From NCBI GenBank assembly GCA_038501785.1, contig JBAMJR010000097.1, positions 7,983,001 through 8,047,000 of the forward strand: 64,000 nucleotides of DNA, in the 5' to 3' direction. Shown here in pieces: positions 25,601 to 37,600 of this stretch (its first letter is position 1; the number at the start of each line of letters is the position of its first letter). Below the pieces are notes generated by a model. That model did not search any database. It had not been told where the DNA came from and worked only from the letters and a program-made list of their open reading frames with translations. Origin of the DNA: Myoxocephalus aenaeus. Lineage: Eukaryota > Chordata > Actinopteri > Perciformes > Cottidae. A program made the position numbers and the translations under genes.

Positions 25601-28600
25601 AGGAGGCCGGCCTGCCTCGTGTCTCCTCCTCATACAGAGAGAGACACAGCATTGTTTTGAACCCACCCAGACAGACAGAAAACGGCCTTTTTGAGTGCAA
25701 GGCTATGGAGAACATGAGTGGGCCAATTTTATAAGAAAAAATGAAGTTTGGATCTTCATTCAGGTTTATTTTGTTGTTCTCCTTCTTTTGTTTCTAGATG
25801 CAAAGGATCAGAGGGCCTCTCTGCAAATTTAGGCCAAGCAAGTGAGCCGTGGCTGATATCAGACGAGTAAAGACGAGTGCAGCTGGAGGAGAAGCTGCTT
25901 GTGCGTTAATAGGAACAAAATAATGGATGATTACTGGATGGTACTTCTATACTATTCATGATCAGAAAAAGTAATACTAACAATACAGTACAACCTCTTG
26001 AGTCTTCTAAATGTATCATCACTAAAAGGGAGAGTTCATGTTGAAAAATTTGTAATATTGACATGTTAAAAGGATGCAGGGATATAATTACTGTATTTTT
26101 CTGGAAATGTTAAATGAATTACACAACATCTTTCAAAGAGGTTTTGCATCTCACACATTGAATTACATTTAAATGGAGTTTGGCTCATACAGCAGCACTC
26201 ACTTGAATTAAAAAAATATTACAGACACAGGTATCCAATTATTATTTATGCATAACGTGCTGCAGATCCAGATTAAACATTTCTAAACATGTATTATGAT
26301 TACATTTGGTGGACTGGAGGTAAGTAATTGGGCATCACTGTGTTTATTGCCATTTTGTAGTTTCACATTTCAAATGCAAATATTTAACTTTTTAATAGAC
26401 TGCATTTACTAGACTGCTGTAATTACTCTGTACTTTTCACATTAAGATTTCAGATTTAAAAAATCAATGATTAGTTTATCAAATATTAAACTACCAAACA
26501 ATATAAAAAGTAATTAATGGTAGCATCCCCCCACGAATTCTGATCGTAGGACTTGTACATAGAACAGAGTATTTTTACATTGTATACTTGCTAGTTTTAG
26601 CTATTATATTACAGAATGTCTCCGATATAGTATTATTATTTATGTATTATATACATACACATATACACTCCATCGCATCGGTATTAAATATTTCAGTCTG
26701 AACCAAGGTGGTGCAACAACGTACAGGTTTCTCCTGTGAGACCTGGTGCCAGGATGAAGGGCAGTGCCTCATCATCATCAGTGTTTGCAAACACACTTCC
26801 GAACAGGCAGCTTTTGAAATGTTCATCTCCCACAAAAAGACACATAGCACACGTCAGCAATTATCCAGGCTGTAAATCATATATAGTCATTTCATTTTCA
26901 ATAACTCCACCACTGCGGTATTTACTGTTACAGTAATAAAAAAACGAACAGATGTACAATTATTTCTTCACACCATGTTCTACCTCCGTCCCTTTTTTTG
27001 ACAAACAACCCTGGAGGCAAACCCTGGGTTGGGCTGGGTTAAGCTGTAATTAACACCGTTTTCAATGTGTGCTGAATACTTTCAACAGGCGAGGCTTTCC
27101 ACTGATGAGATCAAATACAATGCGAACGTTATCAATGGTGTTTCCTTGTGGGAAATAAACCAAAAGGGCTGTGTTAAGTGTGAAAAGGTCACAAGTTTAA
27201 AGAAGACCCCAAGTGTCCGTATTTTTTTTTAGCTGATCATAATTTAAAGATATAGGCTAGTTTACACCTGTGGATACATTTTACTAATCCACTTAATATT
27301 GATTTATTATTTGCGAATCATTATGTCTGATCTGTATTTTTTATGTAAATTACAGGATTATTCTCATAAAGCGCACCGAACCAAATTAAATATACAAAAC
27401 AATCAGACCTACCTATTAAACAGTGTGTAAACATAACTGGAGTGCAGGTTGTAACAGTATACCGGCAACACAGTATTGACATTAATAATCAGGATTTTAA
27501 AAGCTCAAAGCTGATGTTCATTTAGTAGTTAATTATAAACGCTATAGTGACTAGCATGTAAACTAATATGCTTCAGTTGTATAACGCAATCCTTTAGAGA
27601 TCGTTGTAACTGATGACATATTGAGAATAACAACAACAATAGTAATAATAATAATAATAATAGAGTTTAGGTTAAAATAATGTTGTCCTGAGATGTTTTT
27701 TTATCAAATGCTTGAATTGAAGTTTGTTTTTGTTCACTGGGTATTTCATAACCTGAATTCATCAATGAAGGCATGCAAGACATGAGCTGCCTTCTCGCCC
27801 TGTAATCCAGTTTTGTTTTTACAGGTGGGCTAATTCTCTCCTTCCCTAGTTTGTGAACCACACTTTGGGGACAAAAAAACGGTAATAAAAGCCCACTTGT
27901 TAGTTCAGCCAATAGTCAGTTTTAATATAATCTCTGACCTAATTTCAAGGATTTGAACAAACTCAGAGGTGTTATCGATAGTACAATCTTGTGAAACAGC
28001 AGATGGTGAGAAACGGTCTTAAAAACAATATTTGTTCGTTGATGAATAGTGGGAAGGGATACGCTAAATGTAAACAAAGTCAGAAAGAGTATAATGGTGT
28101 CGAAATTAAAAAACAGGTACCGCTTATAAAACCACAACAGCATGCTAAAACATATTTCCTGTTGACATTATGAAGATTCAACATAATAACAACTGTTGTG
28201 TGCTTCTACTAGATCGGATGTCTTGCTGATATAACTGATCCATTCAAACTCACAGAAAAGATTGCTTTCAACCGGCAGCTAAAGACCACGAGCCAAGCCG
28301 CTATTATTAGGTCAGCAGAAAACTAAATGCTCTCGCAGCAGCTTTATTACGGAGGGAGAAAAACTATTTCACCTGACTATAAAAGATATGTTGGCATGGT
28401 AAAAGTAAATCTTGATCAAAATTCACATTATATTTTCAGTGCTACACGTTCAGATTTCCTACTGACATTCCAAACAGAATGTTTTTTTTTTGTCTTAAAT
28501 CTAATTCGAGCGAAAGAAGCTCAAAAACTAATTTGCCTTCCAGCTCAAAACGATGAATGTAGTCACGCAACACAAACCACAATCTGTTCACATTAAACTC

Positions 28601-31600
28601 AGCTGACTCCTTCCAGCCTGGTGAGTTTATAAAGATTGGTCTCCCTTTTAAAAATCACAGACTTCTGTATTTTCTTTTTTTCATGAAATAGTTTTGCAAA
28701 TGTTTTGCAAGAGGTTTGGTTAATTTGCATATACCTTGAATTCGTGTTTACATGCTCATCTGACTAACTTATTGAGCTGCTGAGACACTGAAGACGGAAG
28801 TTCAGTTATTATCCTTCATGCCACAGAGTAGCATTAGCTTTTATCTTGGTGCTCACAGAATTAATACACAGCAATATTATAAAAAATAAAATTGATGTTG
28901 TTCCCCTCACCTCACTTTCCTCTCTCATGCCGTCTATGAGCTCCATCACCTTAATGAAGTGGTGGCAGCGGAGGGAATGATCGACACCATGGGTAGGAAG
29001 CGCTTTGTGCTGCCAGTGTCTCCACTCCCACAAAGATAGGTCTCTGGACGGTGTTCCACTTTTGGAAACTTCCTCCTATGGGACGTAAAATAACATCATA
29101 AAAGGTAAGTAAATGGAAAATATAGAAAGTATAGAAAGGTTCTATATTAGAACACATACTTAGAACTCGGGGTTAAGATTTAGTAAATCTGAAATCACAG
29201 CAAACTAAGTGGCCATCATGCATTGTAAAAACCTTTTCTACAACACGTTATGGTCTTAATTCAACTTCACCACCTTCAATGTGCCTTAATGGACACATTA
29301 AGGCACATAATGTGTGGCAGCACATTAAATGGCAGCATCTTTAAATGCTGCCATTTAAAGATGGCAGCAGGCTGTCACATCATATCTTGGCCAAACAACC
29401 CTTCATGTTTTGCATGTCATAGTCTACACTGCAAACGTGGTCATAGTGACAAAAAAGTTTGTTTTATTTAATCATTATTAAAGAAACACTACACTGTGTG
29501 TGGGTTTCAAGGCCTGGATAGGTATGCTAGCCTCAAAATGGGCTCACAACAACTTTATCTTCATTTAGATTGTCTTCTATGGTCTGGTACTTTTCAGACC
29601 TGCACAACAAAGACAAGAGAATGGAATAAACCTGAGGTGGTAGATCACTGGGCAGGGACATGAAACGGGACTGTTTCAGGGTTGGATGAGCTTCATCTTC
29701 CTCCAGCCTCATGGTGGACGCCCACAGGGAATATTCAGTACTGCTCAGAAACCCATCCGACGTTGCACCGCCCTGCCGAACTAACACATTAGGCACAGAC
29801 AAACTCAGAAAAGTGCAGTTTTTCCTAATCAAGGTAACTTTTCTTCTCCATCTCCATTTTGTATGAGCAAAATCTGCCTTATCACTCACTCAGGTTTTGA
29901 GGGTAGATGAGAGAGGCCCGTCCCTCAGAATGGGACTGTCGCCCCCTGACCGCCCGCCTGCTGCTCTCCTGATGGTCAAACTGGCCACAGATAATGTGCA
30001 TCTTATGCATGGTGGGGTTCACCCCCCCAGGCAGCATGCGGGGACTGTTGGGGTACATGTGGAAACTGCGTTTGTTGGCAGTAATGGACTTGTCTATGCT
30101 GCGCTTGTTGCTCTGGCTCTGGTTGTATGTCTGAGGAAAACAAAGGTTAAAAGTTAAGTATAGGTGGTTTTGTGGATATGTGTGTGGTTATGTGCATTTG
30201 GTAGAACATTTAACGTTGAACTCAAGGGTCATTTCGTCTTGATTTTATTGATGCAACTCAAACACTCACCCTCTCCTCGCGTCCCTCAGCCAGGATGACA
30301 ACAATTCGTCCCTGTCGCTTACGTCCAGTACGCCCCATTCGCTGCACGAGGCGGATGGGACTGTTCTGTGCATCGAAGCAAACAATGAGGTCCACCTCTC
30401 CGATATCAAGCCCCTCCTCCCCGACACAGGTCGACACCAGTGTGTTAAAGCCTCCCTGACGGAACCTGGACACCACCTACGATACAAGTGAAAATAAGCT
30501 TTAAATAGCGGAAGCATTTCAATCTTTCTATCTTATGTCGTCTTCCTAAACTCACCCGTATAGCAGTCAGTATATACAGTGAATGTTGTATGTAAATTCA
30601 TACCTATGCCAGCAACTTAAATTGAGGTTGTTGCGTACATGTTCAAAATAAAATGTCTCTTTAATAACATTAAGGATCTGGTCTATTTTTAGAATACGAT
30701 TTGTTTTTACCACTCATGTTCATTGGAAAATATAGTTGTATAGTTGAAACAGACAAATATTTTGCTTGATGTAGGATTTTAATAAGTTGTTCTTGAGAAT
30801 GTTATCACCATAATACATTTTTATATTTCCTAATTTACTATATTTACTGTAAATCTGCACTACTAAAGTCAGTCTACCTCCAGTTGTTCCTTTTGTGTGA
30901 AGCCTTTGACTCCCTTCCCTGTTGAAGCTTGGCCCATAAAGGTCATGACCCGTATCAACGGCACATGCTGGTTCAACATGGTTGCGATCTCCTGCACGCT
31001 CTCACGAAACGATGAAAAGATCATCACACGCGTGCTTAATTCCTGAGGACCTGAAAATTAATAAGACAGAAGAGAAAACGGCCGATTAAAAATGACTTCA
31101 GTAACCGCCCGCCGATTTATTATGCAGCCATTTATACAGATGCAGCAATACTTTGTTCTGCGATCCTCTCCAAATTGTATATGTCAAGGGTCAACATCAA
31201 AAAATATTTCTTTGCATTTGCTGCCAAGTCTAGGTTCACTGTTCACATCACACGATACAACTCCAATGTTGAATCTTTAGGGCAAGCATAGCAAGCAGGT
31301 TAAACAGCTTTGACAGAGTGTCTTTCTCTTTTCTGTATTTAGAACAGAGGACTTTTTTGTTTTGTTTTAACCCAAAACAAATCACTGTGTCAATGTATCA
31401 GAGTCAGAGCACAGTCATGCTAAAATAAGTACCTCACCCTTATTGTCTGCTGAGCTCTCAGCCCACCGCCTGAAGTGCTGCAGCACCACCTCCTCCAGTT
31501 TCTCCAGTTTGGGGTGACTGTAAATGAATGGCTCATCTGGGCCTAGAAGTATTAACCGTAGGAGATTTTAGTTAAATACATGATGTGTAGCTGCACAAAT

Positions 31601-34600
31601 CAAATTAAGAATGAAGAAAGGCTCATGCATTTGACTGGTATGGTATGAATGAGTTATCAGGTACCAGAAGATGGCTTCACAAACATTGCTTGCATCTCAT
31701 GGTAAAGGTCCATAAAGACGGGGGTCCTCTGCAGCTCATTTCTGGCCCTGAACATCTCTGAACCAAACAGGGCATGGTGAGTGCTCATCTCAAACATCAT
31801 TCACAGACATTACACATTATCAAGTGTCAAAACACCCAGAGGCACTGATCAATCTGGGGTGTGAAAGGATGTGGAGTCCGTGGGTAAAGTGCAAAATACA
31901 ATTTTATACGAAATTTTATACGAAATACAATGAAAGCCTGTAAGTAATGTGACCGACCTTTAGATCCGTCCATGATTCCCTGGACGTAAAAAAAGAGCGA
32001 CCTGAGCCCCATCTGCATCAGCAGCTCGTAGCCATGGTACAGGCTGATGCAGAGGGCAAAGTCGCCCTCCAGCATTCCCTGCTGCGGACCCTAGAAAGCA
32101 GGAGAGCAGGTCAGCCCCCAGATTCATTTTGAGAAGAATTTTATGTAAAAAGGCTTTGAAAATGAATACTGTCTCATATCCTGCTTCTAATGTATTTCAA
32201 AGATTGCATGATTTTAAAATGTAATTCATGTAAGCACTGTATTTAGCTTAATTCTAAAATTGGTATTTAAATTGTATATAATAAATACTAATACGTTGAT
32301 GCTTTTCTGGAAAATCTCAACTTGGACAGAAAATCCATATATTTGTATCTAACTACCAGATAATAGTCTAAAAGCTTTACAATAAAATACAGAACAAATC
32401 CAATAATCTAGATGGGTCATATTTATAAACAGTCTTGACCACACTGTGATTGAATATTTTCTTCAGCCTCAGGAACAACTTTATGGAGTCCCAAAACTAG
32501 TAACAATTAATACAACGAATAATTATTTTTAAAAAGAAAAAATTATATAAAAATGTATTTCACTCCCCTATGTAATTATATTTCACTAGCTCATTTTACT
32601 TTTCAAACTTTTAGTTCTTAGTTCACATCTAATCAGTTAAGTATTCTGTTTATTCCCCTTGAGACATTTCCCAAAGAGCGAGCATTTGGTTTGTCCGTTC
32701 TGGAATGCACTGCAGCTGGCTTCATGAAGAGTAATGATTGTTATATCAATAGATTTTACATTCAAGAAAACATTCTTAATAATTTTATATTCCATCTCTG
32801 CCAATTGATCCCCCTAAATACTACTTTTCCCTGATAAATGTTTTTTTGTTTCTGCTAATCTTTTACAACATGTTTACAGTTTGCCAGTAATTATGCAAGG
32901 TTGCGTATCATAAACTGTGTACTAGAGCACACAATTTATTGCACAATAGCACCCAACGATTCATAGAGCAGAGTCCGTGCCTTGATGCATGGTTGTGGGT
33001 TCTTGCGAAACTGATCCCTGGCGAGGATGATTTGGTATTTGCCGACAGTCCGCAAGTCTCTGTGTGCCATGACCCGGTTCTGGACCAGACGAGACATGAA
33101 TTTCTGCAGCACCTGGCCGGAAGAGTAACAAGCAGATACGCGGGTCATCGATAATGTCACAGCAGTGTAATTTCCTGTGCTAAGGGGTAATGGGTCACAC
33201 ACACACACACACACACACGAGAGAAACATAATAATACTGAAATGTGTTGGATGTGTGCCTTCTTCTGCCATCGTTTCCTGATAATGGGAGGAGAGATGAA
33301 AGCAGTTTGTCAGATGGACATTTTAACAACATCTATTCATCCTGACGGCCACAGATAATGGGAGGCTGCGTCATTACAATTTCAATTTCAGCGGTGTGGA
33401 ACTGCTGCTCTAGAAACGGAGCAAGAAAAAAAGCTCTGAAAGAAGAAGTGGGCTGTCCTTTGGAATAAATTGGTTAAAACAATTGATTTTGTTGTATTTA
33501 TTTGTAAATAGTGATGATAAGATGAGCAAGGGAGGCCAAATTATATTAGTCAGCATACATTTATACAAATGTCACATTCATAGTTTCATAGGGATATACT
33601 TTAACATGTATACATATATTTAAAAATATAGTATACATACAAATATGTATCTTAAAAGGGATCGTTCAGATTTCTTTGAAGTGAGGTTGTAAAGAGAAAA
33701 GATATAATAACACAAACATTCAATAATTCATATGGTAAATAAAAAAAACACCTTGACAGTCACCACTGGGATAGAACGGAGCAAATATTACACCTTAACA
33801 TACGCACATAAAATATGTTTCAAAATACCTTGAAATATATACGTTTTGGGACTAAATTATTATGTATTTTGTTGGGTAATCAAGCATCACAATCTACAAA
33901 ATAAGAAAAAACATAAAACCGTCACTGCTTATGTCTACATGACATTAAAAAAAAGAGAAATTTAAATGTAGATAAAACAAAAGATATAGATAGAACGCAA
34001 TGAATTATACGAGTAGAAAGTCTTCTACAGCCACTCTTCGATCTTCCCATGAACCGATAGAGGTAGAAGTAGCTGTTTACCCAATAAATATATTCTACAT
34101 TACATATTTACACCTGGACAATCTCACTGGAACAACAAGTAATACAGTAACAATCGAATAGAACAGAATAGAGAACCTACTTTCCCTGTTATGCGAAAAT
34201 ATTTTTAATTAGGCCTTCCTCTTAAAGTGGAAACTGAGAAGTCCACTCGTCCCATATCTGCTCAAAGTCCTCCTGCCTCTTTGAGGTGAAACCTGAATGT
34301 GCATTATCAAGCTTATATGAACAAAAAGCAAAAGGATTCAATTACAACCCTTAATTCCACTGACCTTTCAGAAAACATCAACAGCTATATCACCGAGACC
34401 TAAACATTCTTTCATGAGAGGGAGAGGAGGCCAGCCCATCTGGTCAGGACTGTGCTTCATCACATATGATACGGTTCCAACTTGATAACGGATCACTAAA
34501 CAGGTGGTTGCTAAATACTGGTCCAAAAACATTTAACAAAACTTAACTAACATAAAGGATGCAATGTCTTTATTCAAAGTATTATTACGCTTTCATGTTT

Positions 34601-37600
34601 GTTTGTAAAGTAAAGAGTGGAGAGATATGTGAAGAGTTTTTTCTTTTTCAAGGTACGTCAAGGTTTTTACATTTGGGACTGAAACAATTATTATTTGCAT
34701 TTTTTCTAATTCAAAGTGAACCTATATTTATTTATATGTGGCGCTATTTTTTTTTACAAGATTATTCAATCAGCGATAACAAGTGTAGTAAATGACAAAC
34801 CCCTGATGGAGATGAAATGAAGCAGGAGGTTTAATTGCATAATGCAGGTCTAATTTAAAGAAATGACAAATGCCCACGATACATTACTACGACCAAGGCG
34901 ATGTTTTAAGATGGCGTTAAACTGAAACCGTGTAAATGCTTTAAAACGTGCTGCTGTTTATCATGTTTTGCTGGCAGCCTAATTGTGTCCCTGCAGAATG
35001 GTGCATTCAGGGGGACTGTAGCAGCTCACGTTGGGTGTGAGGCTGGATCCACACTGGATGAGTAAATCTGTTTTATGTACAGAGATCACCATCAAAATCG
35101 CTCATACGGGGCAACTTAATCTCATCAACTGAACATGCGAAACATTGCGTCTAAATATCCAGATGTTAACAGGCTACAGTCACTGTGTGGACGCCAACAA
35201 ACTGGCATGCTTCCCTTAGATGTCAGCATGTTAACATTTAAACAGTAATATGCATATTTGTTAGTATGCTGACAAAGCACAGCTTCGACTGATGAAAGTC
35301 TGACCAGGTCAAAGAGACAGGATTACTCATTTTCATTCAGATGACATCATGACCTTTTATCTGGCACCACCATCAGGCTCACTTTACATCTTTGGCCTGT
35401 CTGCATGGCTGTATCCATCCAACCCTTTTGTTTTTCAGATTTACAGTGTAATACGCACAAACTATTTTTTTTATCAATAAAAACACTTTAATATGAAGCC
35501 TTCTGCAGCCTGTATACTAAACAGTGTGTGTGCGTGTCAGAGAGAAGCAGACGAGACCACAAGCTGTTTCCAAAGGCAAAATGTCTCTTTCTCTAGTTAA
35601 TTGACAGGTGGAGCTCAATGAGGCAATGCATACGCAGCGGTCAGGTCCAGATTATGAGATTATTTAGACAAAAACAGCTACCTCAGTAATCTGGTGCCGA
35701 GTGGAATGCGGGCAAAGGGCACAAAGAAAAACTGATCAACTACAATTTCATATCTGGTCTTTTTTCTTGTTTCCTGCTAATTAGCACCTGTCTGATACTT
35801 TTAGCTGGGGCTGCCAAGAAAATAATAATAATTATCATTATTATTTATAAAGATACAGTCAGGTCCATAAATATTTGGACATTGACACCTTTTTCATTAT
35901 TTTGGCTCTGTACACCACAACAATGGAGTTGAAATGAAAAAAATGTGCTTTAAGTGCAGACGTTCAGCTTTAATTTGAGGGTATTTACATCCAAATCAGG
36001 TGAACGGTGTAGGAACTACAACAAATGTATAAGCGGCCACCCCGTTTTTAAAGGGACCAAAAGTAATTGGACAAATTAATATAACCATAAATCTAATTAG
36101 CACTTTTAATACTTTGTTGAAAATCCTTTGCAGTCAATGACAGCCTGAAGTCTGGATTCCATAGACATCACCAGACGCTGGGTTTCGTACCTGGTGATGC
36201 TCTGCCAGGCCTCTACTGCAACCCTCTTCAGTTCCTGCAAGGATTATTGATGACAAAAATACTTTTTGCAACCTACCATACCAGGCATTTTACTGTATAT
36301 AGTATTAGAAAAAGTCAGATTTTATGGGACAAATTCCAGATAAACAAAAAGAAAAAGTATTGATTTAATGAAGAAACCAGGAAGAATATCAGTATTCTTC
36401 GTGGATGAAGCGCTTCAGGCGATGGCAAGAGGAAGAAGGGTTTGAAGGACGTTAAAGGCAAAAAAAGGGTTAGGGAGGAGAGGAGAGCCTCACTGAGCAT
36501 GCTCAGCAAGGGCCAACAGTTGATTGGTTGAGGGCCATGGAGCTAAGTGACGTGGTAAATCGCTGAAAAGGCCCGTCTGTAGGCAGTTATTAATATCAAA
36601 ACCAACACTAAGCTGAATTCTCACAACTGCATGTCAACAATGGGGGGGATTTATTGGTGTGTGTGTGTGTTAAAGTTTGCCTTGCAATGGTGTAGGTGGA
36701 GGTCTACAGCCAGGCAGGAGGCCTATAAGTAGAGCACTGTAGGATGTGTGCATGTGTTTGCATGTTTGTATTTAAATGAGAGGATGTCCTCTCTGCGTGC
36801 AAGTTGAAGAGTGCACCATGGTGGTTGGCTGTTGCAGTGATACAGATCAGAGGAAATCCTGCTTAGTCTGTCCCCGAGCACACAAGTTAAAGTTTGTTTA
36901 TTATCCTCCAAATGGTGCGCTACATTTTTATTTTACCATCTGCCACAATTAAAAGACACATTATTAAAATAAAGACGAAAAAAAATGTATTTAAAATGCA
37001 TTATCAACCCTCTTTTTAAGGTCTTCTGGTCTTTGTGTCCACATAGCTCATTGTGTGTTTGAAGTGTGTTGCCATGTCTTTATCCTCCTCGTCGGGGCTG
37101 TTGCCCGACTCCTCCAGCTTTTTTTTTGAGTCTGTATTCTCTCTCCTATTACATTTACGGAGGCAGTCATGGCCGTCACGCAGACAAAATTATGTACATA
37201 CACACGTGCTCCAACACTCGGTGTTCTGTTGTTAAGACATTCATCAATTTCTTAAAGGGTCAGGATGCAAGTGAACACATCTGTTCAAGCAAGCAGGTGT
37301 CACTACACAGGGTGTTAGGCTAAAACTTCAGTCAGTGACTGAAACCAGAAAGAGAGCATCCTTTATTACAATACAAGTAGACCAGAAAAACAGCGTCTAG
37401 CCTAGTTATCGATTAGTCGGTTAAAAGATAAGTTGATTAACAGAAAACTATTTTTATAACTAATTGACGATTTAATTTATTTGTAAAAAAAAAAAAAATC
37501 CAGCTTCTCATACAATAATTTCTTGGAAATGTAATACCTTTGGGTTTTGATCAAAGCAACTAACCAAAAATGCTATTTTTGCTTTGGGAGACTTCTGGAG

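Larger units (their letters stand above)
22661..28910 (-). other. fancm intron 13 (6.3 kb)
   Basis: No gene seen. It holds a degraded tRNA-like B box at 23083-23092 (minus), a diverged repeat pair (23923-24120 and 26695-26885), a LINE-like 3' tail (25138-25190), a stretch with paired D-box motifs (25561-25591) and a TAA microsatellite near 27640. Confidence 0.6.

Noticed and set aside
32936..33271. 111-codon minus frame taken as one exon
   Set aside because: Only 33112-32981 aligns with FANCM; the upstream part crosses a CA repeat and the downstream part is intron read-through.
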